From assembly GCA_937922595.1 (NCBI GenBank), contig CALAIY010000029.1, forward strand, positions 29,751-93,750: a stretch of 64,000 nt of DNA, given 5' to 3'. The DNA is from an uncultured Verrucomicrobiales bacterium (GTDB lineage: Bacteria > Verrucomicrobiota > Verrucomicrobiia > Verrucomicrobiales > DEV007). The first letter of the stretch is position 1. Every line of letters starts with the position of its first letter. Positions 52,450 to 60,701 of this stretch are shown here, in pieces. The translations under genes and the position numbers were made by a program. The notes beneath the pieces were generated by a model. It was not told the origin of the DNA and searched no databases. It saw only the letters and a list, made by a program, of their open reading frames with translations.

Positions 52450-54081
52450 ATGCAAACGACCAATACTGAATCTGGTGGTGGTGATGGAAAACCACCGACG
52501 CCTGAAGAAATCGCTAAGAAGCTCGCGGATTTGATGGGCGAGAATTTCGGGGGGAAGGTGAATTTTACGTCGGTGCCACCGATGGGGTTCACGCCAGATA
52601 TGGAGGAGCCGTCTGAGGAGGTGGAGGCACTGGAGACTAAGGAGAGGAATTATGATTTCCCGTATCGGCCGCGTGATATCAAGGCGCATTTGGATCGCTT
52701 CGTGATTAAGCAGGATGAGGCAAAGAAGGTGCTTTCAATTGCGGTGTGCGATCACTATAACCGGGCGAGCTTTATGCAGCGCTTGGAGGAAGCGGAGCCG
52801 GGGAAGGCGAGGGATGTGGAGTTTGCGAAGCAGAATGTGATCATTGTGGGGCCGACTGGGGTGGGGAAAACCTATTTGGTGAAGCATGTGGCGGATCTGA
52901 TTGGGGTGCCGTTTGTGAAGGCGGATGCGACGAAGTTTTCCGAGACGGGGTATGTGGGGGGGGATGTGGATGATTTGGTGCGTGATTTGGTAAATAAGGC
53001 GGATGGCGATGTGGAACTCGCGGAGCATGGCATTATTTATATCGACGAGGTCGATAAGTTAGCGACGGGGGGGAGCGAGCGAGGGCGTGATGTAAGTGGG
53101 CGTGGTGTGCAGACGGCGTTGCTTAAGCTGATGGAAGATTCTGAGGTGTCGCTGAAGAGTCCGATGGATTTCGGAGGGCAGATGCAGGCGATGTTTAGCG
53201 GGGGAGGTAAGGGGAAGCCGAAGCGTAATATGGTGCGGACGCGGCATATCTTATTCGTGGTAAGTGGGGCGTTTTCGGGGCTGGAGAAGGTGGTGAAGAA
53301 GCGTCTTAGTGCGGGAGTGATTGGCTTTGGCGCGGAGGCTGCGGATCGTGTGGAGGAGCCGGGCGAGGCATTCCAGCACGTGGCGACTCAGGATTTTATT
53401 GATTTCGGATTCGAGGCTGAGTTTATCGGGCGTCTTCCGGTAAGGGTGGTGTGTGATGTGCTGAAGGCGGATGACTTATTTGAAATTCTGAAGGATTCGG
53501 AGGGGAGCTTAATTAAGCAATATGAGCGGGAATTTGCGGCTTATGGGATCGGGGTGCGCTTCGAGGATGGTGCGCTGCGGAAGCTGGCGGAGCAGGCTTC
53601 GGTGGAGAAGACTGGGGCGCGCGGATTGGTGACGGTGGGCGAGCGGCTTTTGCGGGGATTTAAATTCGAGCTGCCGGGGACGTCGGTCTCGGAGCTTACG
53701 ATTGATGCGGAGCTCGTGGATGATCCGGATACGGCGCTGGCTAAGTATTGCGAGCTTGGGCGGAATGTGGATGTGGCTAAGATTGCGCAGGAGGTGGCGG
53801 CGTTTACCCGGGATTTCGCTTCGGAGAATGGGATTACGATTACCTTTAATGAGGATGCTCTTGTCGCGCTTGGTGAGGGGATGGCGGCGAGTGGGGAGAC
53901 GGTGTTGCAGCACTGCCGACGGTTATTTAAGGATTATCCGTTTGGGCTGAAATTGGTGCTAAAGAATGGTGGGGGGAGTGCGTTTACCTTGGGAGCCGAT
54001 GCCGTGGCCGATCCGGATAAGGTGCTTAGTGATCTCGTCGTTCGTTCCTATCGTGGGGCGGAAGCTGGGGGCGCGGGTTGA
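52450..54081 (+). CDS. ClpX-like AAA+ unfoldase lacking the zinc-binding domain
   Basis: A 543-residue AAA+ ATPase of the ClpX class. Walker A GPTGVGKT (134-141), pore-loop SETGYVGGDVDDLV (GYVG 167-170), Walker B GIIYIDEVDK (about 194-203), box EFIGRLPV and sensor-2 KTGARGL are present. An IGF tripeptide (291-293, in GVIGFGAEA) sits where ClpX has its ClpP-binding loop, so it may dock a ClpP. The normal C4 zinc finger at the N-terminus is absent: a 70-residue acidic leader takes its place. A long C-terminal extension (about 450-543) is added. Canonical ClpX is about 420 residues. This looks like a paralogue with different substrates, lying between the kinase and the cyclase-like gene. Confidence 0.85.
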   Translation: MQTTNTESGGGDGKPPTPEEIAKKLADLMGENFGGKVNFTSVPPMGFTPDMEEPSEEVEALETKERNYDFPYRPRDIKAHLDRFVIKQDEAKKVLSIAVCDHYNRASFMQRLEEAEPGKARDVEFAKQNVIIVGPTGVGKTYLVKHVADLIGVPFVKADATKFSETGYVGGDVDDLVRDLVNKADGDVELAEHGIIYIDEVDKLATGGSERGRDVSGRGVQTALLKLMEDSEVSLKSPMDFGGQMQAMFSGGGKGKPKRNMVRTRHILFVVSGAFSGLEKVVKKRLSAGVIGFGAEAADRVEEPGEAFQHVATQDFIDFGFEAEFIGRLPVRVVCDVLKADDLFEILKDSEGSLIKQYEREFAAYGIGVRFEDGALRKLAEQASVEKTGARGLVTVGERLLRGFKFELPGTSVSELTIDAELVDDPDTALAKYCELGRNVDVAKIAQEVAAFTRDFASENGITITFNEDALVALGEGMAASGETVLQHCRRLFKDYPFGLKLVLKNGGGSAFTLGADAVADPDKVLSDLVVRSYRGAEAGGAG

Positions 54082-54110
54082 TCGTTCGGCGAAAACGCTT
54101 AAAGAACCTC

Positions 54111-55427
54111 ATGTCTAAATCGATACTCATGGCCTTCGTATCCGCCGCTTTTGCGGTGGCAGTCGGTCTTGTGCTTGATGGGGCGGGGCTTTTTGGTGGT
54201 GCCTCGGAGGCATTTGCGGGGTGGATGGAGTCTGCGGGGATTGTGGGGGAGGGGGCGATTTCGCTGCCGGCGCTGGGGGTATTGGCTACGATTCTTGCGT
54301 CGCTTTTCGCGGCGTGGGTTGTGAGTTTGGCTGTGAGGCTGAGGGAAGTTGTCTGGGTGCCGTTGGTGACGGGGCTTTTGGTTTTTACGGGGACGTTGGT
54401 GCTGGCGGTGTTGGGGGTGCTGGTGTCTCCTTTCGCTGCGATGGTATCGTGTTTAATAGTGTGTGTGATAGGTGTGGGGATGGGGCTTACCAAGCCTGGG
54501 AAGCGGGGAAGCGCTGCGAGGGCGCTTCTCGCAGGGCGAGCGTCTTCGGCAAGTGTGGCGATGGCGGTGGATACTGGGGGTGGGATTGAAAGTCCGGTTC
54601 GGCGTGAGGTGACGGTGGTGACGATTCGATTGCTTGGTGTGGATGATCTCGTGGGAGGTTTGGAGCCGTGGGGGGTGATTGATGTGAATGCGGCGATTGA
54701 TACTGCGGTGAGTGCAAAATTGCTTGGGGCGGGGGCGCTGCTGGATCGTTCGGCGCCCGATTGTGTCTGCGCTATTTTTGGAGCTTTCGGAGGAAGTGCT
54801 GAGAGCAATGCTGCCTCGGGAATTGGAGCTGCTCTTGAAGTGCGTGAACGAGTGCGCTCCGTCGCGATGGCGCTTACGGATAAGCTCCGCGAGGAAGTGC
54901 GCGTGGGTATCTCGGTGGAAACGGGGATGGCGGTGGCGGGAGTTTTTAAGACTGCTGGTGCGAGGGATGAATTTGGAGTGGTGGGAGCAGTGACGGATGT
55001 CGGTCGTAGGCTTGCCGGAGCGAACGCGATTTATGGAAGTAAGCTTCTTCTCGGAAACCGCGCTCATCAGCTTGCGGGTGATTCCGTGGCAGTGCGTCCG
55101 ATGGAGATGTTATCGGATCCACATTCTGGGTCGCTGAGCGAAGTCTATGAGGTGCTCGCACTTGCTGGCGAATTGGGTGATGAAGCGGAAGAGCGTCGGG
55201 AGGTGTTTTGGAGGGCGGTTGTTCTATTTCGAGAGGGGCAGTGGGAGGAGGCGCTGGCTCAATTTGAGCGTGCTCGAAGCGGTGAGGTTACGGATTCCCC
55301 ACTGGAGTATTTTATTGGGCTAGCTAGGCGGGCATATGCTGGGGATTCTCCCGAAAAGAGCCGGTCAAAAGGTGGCAAAGGGGGCGTCCAGAAAACGAGT
55401 CACGTTCGCAGCTCCCGGACGTTGTAA
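54111..55427 (+). CDS. Membrane protein with degenerate class III nucleotide cyclase domain
   Basis: The ATG at 54111 gives 438 residues; a TTG start further up overlaps the previous gene. Four hydrophobic segments fall in the first 125 residues. The cyclase homology domain covers about 165-360: REVTVVTIRLLG, DCVCAIFGAF, RVGISVETGMAVAGVF, FGVVGAVTDVGRRLAGANAI and SEVYEVLA. The first metal-binding Asp (family F.DI.GFT) is replaced by T171, while the second is retained as D217. The VIGD.VN of active enzymes reads VGAVTD. It is therefore probably catalytically weak or inactive, perhaps a nucleotide sensor or protein-binding domain. A TPR-like tail precedes a basic end. It is third in line after the kinase and ClpX-like genes. 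Confidence 0.75.
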   Translation: MSKSILMAFVSAAFAVAVGLVLDGAGLFGGASEAFAGWMESAGIVGEGAISLPALGVLATILASLFAAWVVSLAVRLREVVWVPLVTGLLVFTGTLVLAVLGVLVSPFAAMVSCLIVCVIGVGMGLTKPGKRGSAARALLAGRASSASVAMAVDTGGGIESPVRREVTVVTIRLLGVDDLVGGLEPWGVIDVNAAIDTAVSAKLLGAGALLDRSAPDCVCAIFGAFGGSAESNAASGIGAALEVRERVRSVAMALTDKLREEVRVGISVETGMAVAGVFKTAGARDEFGVVGAVTDVGRRLAGANAIYGSKLLLGNRAHQLAGDSVAVRPMEMLSDPHSGSLSEVYEVLALAGELGDEAEERREVFWRAVVLFREGQWEEALAQFERARSGEVTDSPLEYFIGLARRAYAGDSPEKSRSKGGKGGVQKTSHVRSSRTL

Positions 55428-55456
55428 TCACTGCTGTGGGAGAGTAGAGGAGTGCG

Positions 55457-56080
55457 GTGCAAAAAATTGATTACCCGCCTGAAGTTCGGGCACTTGTTTC
55501 TCAGCTGAAACGCCTTCCTGGAATTGGCGCGCGGAGTGCCGAGCGGATGGCGGTCTGGGTGCTACAAGATCGTGGCGGTTTTGCTGAAGATTGTGCTCGG
55601 ATCCTCGGCGAGGCTGCGGAGCGAATCTCGGCATGTGCTACTTGTGGCTTTTACCTTTCACAGGGGAATGCCTGCGCGGTCTGCGATGCGTCAGGGCGCG
55701 AAGTGAACACGATCTGTGTAGTAGAGCAGCCTACCGACGTTCTTCCGCTGGAGCGTTCTGGGGCATTTTCTGGTCTTTACCATGTGCTTGGTGGGCGTCT
55801 TGCCCCGCTCGATAATATCGGGCCTGAAGACCTTCGCATCGCTGAGCTTGATGCACGTATCACTTCGGGAGCCTCCGGCGAAACCGCCGTTCGTGAAGTC
55901 ATCCTTGCTCTTTCAGCGGATGTCGAAGGCGAGGCGACCGCGAATTACCTCGCGGAACTCCTCTCGCCGCGAGGGATCTCCGTCACTCGTCTCGCTCAGG
56001 GGCTTCCTGCAGGTGGTGGTCTTGAGCACGCGGACGCACTCACTCTGGCTCGTGCCCTTGGCGGGCGGCGGGCGCTCTAA
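55457..56080 (+). CDS. recR: Recombination protein RecR
   Basis: A 207-residue protein reading from a GTG at 55457. The N-terminal helix-hairpin-helix LPGIGARSAER is followed by a C4 zinc finger (C60, C63, C73, C76), then the TOPRIM domain (ICVVEQPTDVLPLERSGAFS, GLYHVLGGRLAPLDNIGPED) and the C-terminal Walker-like LALSADVEGEATANYL. RecR acts with RecF/RecO to load RecA at gaps. It follows the cyclase-like gene by 29 bp. Confidence 0.96.
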   Translation: MQKIDYPPEVRALVSQLKRLPGIGARSAERMAVWVLQDRGGFAEDCARILGEAAERISACATCGFYLSQGNACAVCDASGREVNTICVVEQPTDVLPLERSGAFSGLYHVLGGRLAPLDNIGPEDLRIAELDARITSGASGETAVREVILALSADVEGEATANYLAELLSPRGISVTRLAQGLPAGGGLEHADALTLARALGGRRAL

Positions 56081-56146
56081 AATTTCCCCGATTTTCTATT
56101 TCACTCTTTCCCCTTTCCACTTCAACGTCCTCCCCCCCCCCGCATT

Positions 56147-57067
56147 ATGCCTAAGATCGACGCCGCACTCCATCAGGACAAAAAGCCGCCCTGGATTAAA
56201 GTCCGCCTTCCGCGTGACCCAAAATTCTGGTCCACCAAAGGTCTCGTCTCGGATCTCAAGCTCCACACCGTCTGCGAAGAAGCGCAGTGTCCGAATCGTT
56301 GGGAATGCTGGTCCGCTGGTACCGCCACCTTCATGATTGCTGGAGACCGCTGCACGCGTGCTTGCGGTTTCTGTGCAGTGAAAACCGCCAAGCCCCTCGC
56401 TCTTGAAGCTGATGAGCCTCAGCGCGTCGCTGAAGCCACCAAGCGTCTCGACCTCAATCACGTCGTCATCACCGCAGTCGCCCGGGATGACGTCGCCGAT
56501 GGCGGAGCCCTCCACTTTGCCGAGACCATCGAAGCCGTCCGCAAGGAAAACCCCTCAATCACAATCGAGATCCTCGTTCCCGATTTCAACGCCCGTGACG
56601 ATGCGCTTCAGACCGTCATCGACGCCCGCCCCCACATCTTCAATCACAACCTCGAGACCGTAGAGCGGCTCACCCCACTCGTCCGCTCGCGCGCGAAGTA
56701 CGACCGCTCGCTCCACGTCCTCAAGCGTGCCAAAGAGCTCGCCGGCGGAGAGCGTAAAATCGCCACCAAGTCCGGGATTATGCTCGGTCTCGGCGAATCT
56801 GAGGAAGAAATCATCACCGCCCTCGACGACCTCCGCACTGCCGGAGTCACAGTGCTTACCCTTGGGCAATACCTCCGACCTTCGATAAAACACCTCCCCG
56901 TGGTCGATTACATCACTCCCGAGACGTTTGATCGCTACAAAGTCATCGCCCTTGAGAAAGGCTTCACTCACGTCGCCTCCGGGCCGCTCGTTCGCAGCTC
57001 CTATCACGCCGCCGATTTCAAGCCTGAACTCGAACTCGATCTCCCCGACGAGCCCGCCGCTGCCTAG
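56147..57067 (+). CDS. lipA: Lipoyl synthase
   Basis: A 306-residue radical SAM enzyme that inserts two sulfurs into octanoyl groups. The auxiliary cluster Cys are C43, C48 and C54 (CEEAQCPNRWEC). The radical SAM cluster Cys are C69, C73 and C76 (CTRACGFC). NHVVITAVARDDVADGGA, VEILVPDF-like IEILVPDF, FNHNLETVERL, KSGIMLGLGESEEEI, LGQYLRPS and GPLVRSSYHA are all family segments. The usual C-terminal RSSYHA Ser that ligates the auxiliary cluster is present. It starts 66 bp after recR. Confidence 0.97.
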   Translation: MPKIDAALHQDKKPPWIKVRLPRDPKFWSTKGLVSDLKLHTVCEEAQCPNRWECWSAGTATFMIAGDRCTRACGFCAVKTAKPLALEADEPQRVAEATKRLDLNHVVITAVARDDVADGGALHFAETIEAVRKENPSITIEILVPDFNARDDALQTVIDARPHIFNHNLETVERLTPLVRSRAKYDRSLHVLKRAKELAGGERKIATKSGIMLGLGESEEEIITALDDLRTAGVTVLTLGQYLRPSIKHLPVVDYITPETFDRYKVIALEKGFTHVASGPLVRSSYHAADFKPELELDLPDEPAAA

Positions 57068-57114
57068 CGGTAAAGCTTGCACCATAAAACCATTTAAGAT
57101 AGGCTAAGGAACGT

Positions 57115-57816
57115 ATGTTACTCGAACTCATTTCCAAAGGCGGCCTCCTCATCTGGCCTATTTTGGCGTGCAGTTTCGTAGGTCTCGGCATCTTCGCCGA
57201 GCGCTTCCTCACCTATCATCGTGCGACGATCAACGTCCCGGATTTTCTCCACGGCCTGCGCAATCTCATTCAGCGTAAGAATTACGCCGAAGCCCTCCAT
57301 GAATGCGCCGGCACCCCCGGTCCCGTCGCCCGCGTCATTCACGCCGCAGTCCGCCGCCATCACGCCCCCCGCGCCGATCTCAAAGCCATTACCCAGGAAG
57401 CCGGGCAGCTCGAAGTCCCCGGCCTTGAGCGCTATCTGAATGCCCTGCTCGCCATCGCCTACGTCACCCCCCTCCTCGGTCTTCTTGGCACGATGCTCGG
57501 AATGATTGATGCCTTCGCCAGCATCGCTGGAAATGGCTACGCCACCCCTTCCGAAATGGGACGGGGTATCTACAAAGCGCTCTACTCCAGCGCCGCCGGC
57601 CTCGCCGTAGCCGTCCCCACCTACGTTCTTTACACCTATCTTTCCGCCAGCGCCCGCACCCTCATTCATGATATGGAGCGCGCCGGCACCGAAGTCGTCA
57701 ATATCATCTGCGACTCCCGCGAACGCCGCGACTCCGATATCATCGCCTTCGGCGAAAACCGCCCAGCAGAAGACGACACACCAAAAGCTGGGCGCAGGCG
57801 TAAAGCCAAAAGCTAA
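57115..57816 (+). CDS. exbB: ExbB/TolQ proton channel subunit
   Basis: A 233-residue inner-membrane protein with three helices: near 9-27 (GLLIWPILACSFVGLGIFAE), about 110-135 (IAYVTPLLGLLGTMLGMIDA, the family core), and about 158-182 (SSAAGLAVAVPTYVLYTYLS). The cytoplasmic loop lies between helices 1 and 2. It forms the stator with ExbD and powers TonB-dependent transport. It is followed by exbD (15 bp) and a tonB-like gene. The MotA/TolQ/ExbB family is certain; ExbB over TolQ is chosen because of the TonB-like neighbour. Confidence 0.9.
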   Translation: MLLELISKGGLLIWPILACSFVGLGIFAERFLTYHRATINVPDFLHGLRNLIQRKNYAEALHECAGTPGPVARVIHAAVRRHHAPRADLKAITQEAGQLEVPGLERYLNALLAIAYVTPLLGLLGTMLGMIDAFASIAGNGYATPSEMGRGIYKALYSSAAGLAVAVPTYVLYTYLSASARTLIHDMERAGTEVVNIICDSRERRDSDIIAFGENRPAEDDTPKAGRRRKAKS

Positions 57817-57831
57817 AAAGCCCCCACTCAG

Positions 57832-58263
57832 GTGAAGCTAGAAAGCACGCTCCGTCGCCGATCCGGCTTCCTCCACACCGTCCCCGTGATCGATGGTGTG
57901 CTGATGCTTCTGCTCTTCTTTCTTCTTGGATCGAATTTCACCCTCCAATCCGGAGTGAACGTCACGCTTCCAGAATCTCCCGCCGTCCTTCGTCCGCTCA
58001 AGCAGGCACACGAAATCGTCATCTCCGCCGCCACAGCGGAAACGCCCGCCACCCTTACCCTAGATGGCACTCCCTTCTTTCTCCCCGAGCTCGCCGACCT
58101 TCTCGAAGCAGGCCGCGCACAATCCGCCGCTCTCGTCATCCGCGCAGATCGGCTCACAGGCTACGGCACCGTCTTTGAAGTCCAGAATATTGCGCTCACG
58201 AAAGGCTTCACTGTAGCCCTTGCCGCCTCGCCCGCCCCCGGCGCACCCTTCTCCTTCCCGTGA
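57832..58263 (+). CDS. exbD: ExbD/TolR biopolymer transport protein
   Basis: A 143-residue protein reading from a GTG. A single membrane helix (VIDGVLMLLLFFLLGSNFTL, about 19-38) carries the conserved proton-path Asp at D21. A short periplasmic domain follows (GVNVTLPESPAVL, ALVIRADRLTGYGTVFEVQN). Spacing and overlap (4 bp with the next gene) support an exbB-exbD-tonB unit. Confidence 0.9.
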   Translation: MKLESTLRRRSGFLHTVPVIDGVLMLLLFFLLGSNFTLQSGVNVTLPESPAVLRPLKQAHEIVISAATAETPATLTLDGTPFFLPELADLLEAGRAQSAALVIRADRLTGYGTVFEVQNIALTKGFTVALAASPAPGAPFSFP

Positions 58264-58991
58264 GCGAAGTCGTAGACCCCGAAGAGCCCACCTTTCAGTG
58301 GAAAACGGCCCGCCGCCCCAATCGTGCCCGGCTACTCCTCTTCATTTTCCTCTCCACCTTCGTTCACATCGGCTTCTTCTACCTCTTCCGCATTGCCACC
58401 GGAACCCGCGAGACCCCCGTCCCTCGCCCCCAGAGCGTCACCCTGCTCCACCCCTCCCATCCGCTCGCCGCGCCACTCATCGAGCGCCTGATCGACCGCG
58501 CCACCGCCACCACCGGCAGCCTCCGCAGTGCCGCCAGCAGCTCCCTCCAGCTCTCTGAATTCGCCCCCACCTACAGTCCCAGCTACGCCGGCTACCAGCC
58601 CAAGCTCCGTCCCTTCCCCGAGCCTGATCGCACACGGCCTCTTCCACCAATCCACCAATCGAGCACGCCGATTCTCCCGCCAGTAATCGCCCCCGAGCCT
58701 ATACCCGCACCTCCGGCGCAAACTCCATCACCCACCCTGGCATTTTCTCCCACCCTCCAATCTAGAGCACCCAGTGATGCTCTAGATACGCTCGCTTCCA
58801 TCATCAAGCCCGGCACGCATCACGTCTTCTCCATCGCCCTCGCCCCCACCGGCCACGTCACCCACCTTCTCGCCATCCCAGGATCTGCCTCCGCCCCGCC
58901 CCCCCCCGAGACCCTTCTCACCGCCATTAGCTCCCTTCGTTTCGCCCCCGCCTCCAGCACCACCGCGGGCACCCTCACCATCAATCGATAA
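58260..58991 (+). CDS. TonB-like energy transducer
   Basis: A 243-residue protein reading from a GTG that overlaps exbD by 4 bp. An N-terminal anchor (LLLFIFLSTFVHIGFFYLF, about 26-46) has the SxxxH-like pattern of TonB (STFVHIG). A Pro-rich stretch follows (about 115-165), then a small C-terminal domain (HHVFSIALAPTGHVTHLLAI and SSLRFAPA) that resembles TonB_C only weakly. Gene order makes TonB the best reading. The short C-terminal domain and weak conservation are unusual. Confidence 0.75.
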   Translation: MSEVVDPEEPTFQWKTARRPNRARLLLFIFLSTFVHIGFFYLFRIATGTRETPVPRPQSVTLLHPSHPLAAPLIERLIDRATATTGSLRSAASSSLQLSEFAPTYSPSYAGYQPKLRPFPEPDRTRPLPPIHQSSTPILPPVIAPEPIPAPPAQTPSPTLAFSPTLQSRAPSDALDTLASIIKPGTHHVFSIALAPTGHVTHLLAIPGSASAPPPPETLLTAISSLRFAPASSTTAGTLTINR

Positions 58992-58995
58992 ACGA

Positions 58996-59520
58996 ATGAA
59001 AGAGCCCAGCCGCAAACCCCAGCGCCTTCCACCCGGTGCCACTAGTTACGCCACCATCGAAACCCCTCTCGGCCCGCTCACCCTCACCGCGTCACCCCAA
59101 GGACTTTCAGGCCTCTACTTCAAAAATCGCACCAAAACCGAAGACCTCCACCGCCTCCAAAAAGACCCGGAAAACGCATTCATCCTCCAAGCCACCCAAG
59201 AACTCCAAACCTACTTCAAAGGAGCCCCCACCGCCTTCACCGTCCCCGTTCATTTTGAAGGCACCGATTTTCAAAAAGCCGTCTGGTCCGCGCTTGCCAA
59301 AATCCCCTACGGCGAAACCACCACCTACGGCCAAATCGCCGATCGAATAAAAAACCCCAAAGCCGTGCGCGCCGTCGGCCTAGCCACCGGAGCCAACCCC
59401 GTCTCCATCATCGTACCCTGCCACCGAGTGATCGGGAAAAACGGCACCCTCACCGGCTTCGGCGGAGGCCTAGATCGAAAGCGCCACCTTCTAAAGCTCG
59501 AGCACATCGATCTTCTTTAG
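58996..59520 (+). CDS. ogt: Methylated-DNA-protein cysteine methyltransferase
   Basis: A 174-residue suicide repair protein that takes alkyl groups from O6-alkylguanine. The acceptor is C142 in IVPCHRVIG; the helix-turn-helix and Arg finger are in YGETTTYGQIADRI and AVRAVGLATGANP. GFGGGLDRKRHLLKLE closes the domain. It follows the tonB-like gene by only 4 bp. The lack of an AraC/Ada domain favours Ogt. Confidence 0.94.
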   Translation: MKEPSRKPQRLPPGATSYATIETPLGPLTLTASPQGLSGLYFKNRTKTEDLHRLQKDPENAFILQATQELQTYFKGAPTAFTVPVHFEGTDFQKAVWSALAKIPYGETTTYGQIADRIKNPKAVRAVGLATGANPVSIIVPCHRVIGKNGTLTGFGGGLDRKRHLLKLEHIDLL

Positions 59521-59535
59521 TTTCTTATTAAAAAA

Positions 59536-59943
59536 ATGTTTATCGCTTCCGATCCCTTCGCCCTCGTCGGTCGCCCCCTCGATGAGATCACCGCGCGCCT
59601 TCGTGCCGGGCTTCCTGTAGCCGCCTTTGATCATCTCCAGAAAGCCCTTGGCGTCACCGCCAATGAGCTTGCTGCTCCAATGCACCTCGCGCCGCGCACG
59701 CTCGCTCGGCGAAAAAAAGAAGGCACTCTTACTGCTGAAGAATCCGATCACCTCTTCCGCATCGCCCGGCTCTTCCGTCTTGCTGAAAATCTTCTGGGCA
59801 CCCCCGAGAGCGCTCGCCGTTGGTTTACTGCGCCCAAAGCCGCCCTAGGCCATCAATCTCCCCTCCAGGCCGCCGACACCACCCCTGGTTCGCGCGAAAT
59901 TGAAGACCTGTTAGGCCGTATCGAATTCGGTATCTTCGCATGA
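59536..59943 (+). CDS. Xre/MbcA/ParS-type antitoxin (DUF2384)
   Basis: A 135-residue protein. The N-terminal helices (PLDEITARLRAGLPVAAFDH) and the Xre-like part (APRTLARRKKEGTLTAEESD, HLFRIARLFRLAENL) belong to antitoxins paired with RES toxins. The C-terminal toxin-binding MbcA/ParS region has ENLLGTPESARRWFTAPKAA and LEDLLGRIEFGIFA-like ending EDLLGRIEFGIFA. It overlaps the toxin start by 4 bp, antitoxin first, as usual. Self-repression of the operon is expected from the family. Confidence 0.9.
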   Translation: MFIASDPFALVGRPLDEITARLRAGLPVAAFDHLQKALGVTANELAAPMHLAPRTLARRKKEGTLTAEESDHLFRIARLFRLAENLLGTPESARRWFTAPKAALGHQSPLQAADTTPGSREIEDLLGRIEFGIFA

Positions 59944-60338
59944 GCGAGCACACCACCATCTGGCGGCTCGTGCATAAGAGCCATGCTGAGATCGCCTACA
60001 CCACCAAGGAAGCTTACCAATTCCCCGGGCATCACACCCCAAGAAATACTGCCGTAATCTACGCTGCTGAATCGCCTTCCCAAGCGATCCTAGAAACACT
60101 TCTGCACTTAGGCGATCCCCAGCTCCTTCAACGCGATTACCTGCTCGTCCCAGCAAAGATCGCCACCAGCACAATCTACCAAGCCGAGCAGTTTTCCCGC
60201 AGCCTTCTTCAAAAACACTTAGCACTGCGCCTTCCTGCAAGTATCCCCAGTGAATATCTAGTCCTCGTAAATCCCGCTCACCAAGATTTCTCTAGCTTCA
60301 TTAAGATAGGTGCCCCAATCGCGCCGCTCGATCTGTAG
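59940..60338 (+). CDS. RES-domain toxin (NAD+-degrading)
   Basis: A 132-residue protein. RES-family residues are seen in IWRLVHKSHAE, the AVIYAAESPSQAILETLLHL segment (conserved Tyr, Ser and Glu), and VNPAHQDFSS near the C-terminus. Characterised RES toxins degrade NAD+ and are neutralised by the cognate Xre/MbcA antitoxin encoded just upstream. The usual GRWN.pG segment is reduced to FPGHHTPRNTAV, so the N-terminal core is slightly atypical. Activity is inferred from the family and from the pairing. Confidence 0.88.
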   Translation: MSEHTTIWRLVHKSHAEIAYTTKEAYQFPGHHTPRNTAVIYAAESPSQAILETLLHLGDPQLLQRDYLLVPAKIATSTIYQAEQFSRSLLQKHLALRLPASIPSEYLVLVNPAHQDFSSFIKIGAPIAPLDL

Positions 60339-60394
60339 TATTCATTTGGAGAGATCTGCTGTGTAGGTCTCTTTCAATTCCGATTAGATTTTAA

Positions 60395-60685
60395 TTTTCA
60401 GAAACTCGTGATCCTATTCTTACCTATCTGGCTAAGGAGGATGTCGGTGCTGATAGCGATGCGATTGTTGTGCCTCAAGTGCTCGACGAGTGGGATCATA
60501 CTATAAGAGCTTTTCGAAAGCATTTTATTTATACGGATGGTGCCGGTGAGTTGTGTAAGTCGGGCATTATTAAAATAATGCGGGCTTATTTGTTTCCGAA
60601 TAAATATGCGGAGATGTGGGAAGTGATCGAGCCTCCGATTGTCTGGAGTAAGCCTCTTTTACCTAAGAGCTATGATGTGAAATAG
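60395..60685 (+). pseudogene. 3' fragment of an unrecognised gene
   Basis: The frame is open from just after a TAA at 60392 to a stop at 60683-60685. It has protein-like content (RDPILTYLAKEDVGADSDAI, EWDHTIRAFRKHFIYTDGAG, YLFPNKYAEMWEVIEPP). The only start is a GTG at 60470, well inside the open stretch, with no good ribosome site. This looks like the C-terminal 97 codons of a gene whose front was lost, next to the toxin-antitoxin pair. Base composition is more AT-rich than that of neighbours. Function not recognised; a real small gene from the GTG cannot be excluded. Confidence 0.45.
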
Positions 60686-60701
60686 GGAGAGAGGTGGCGA
60701 G

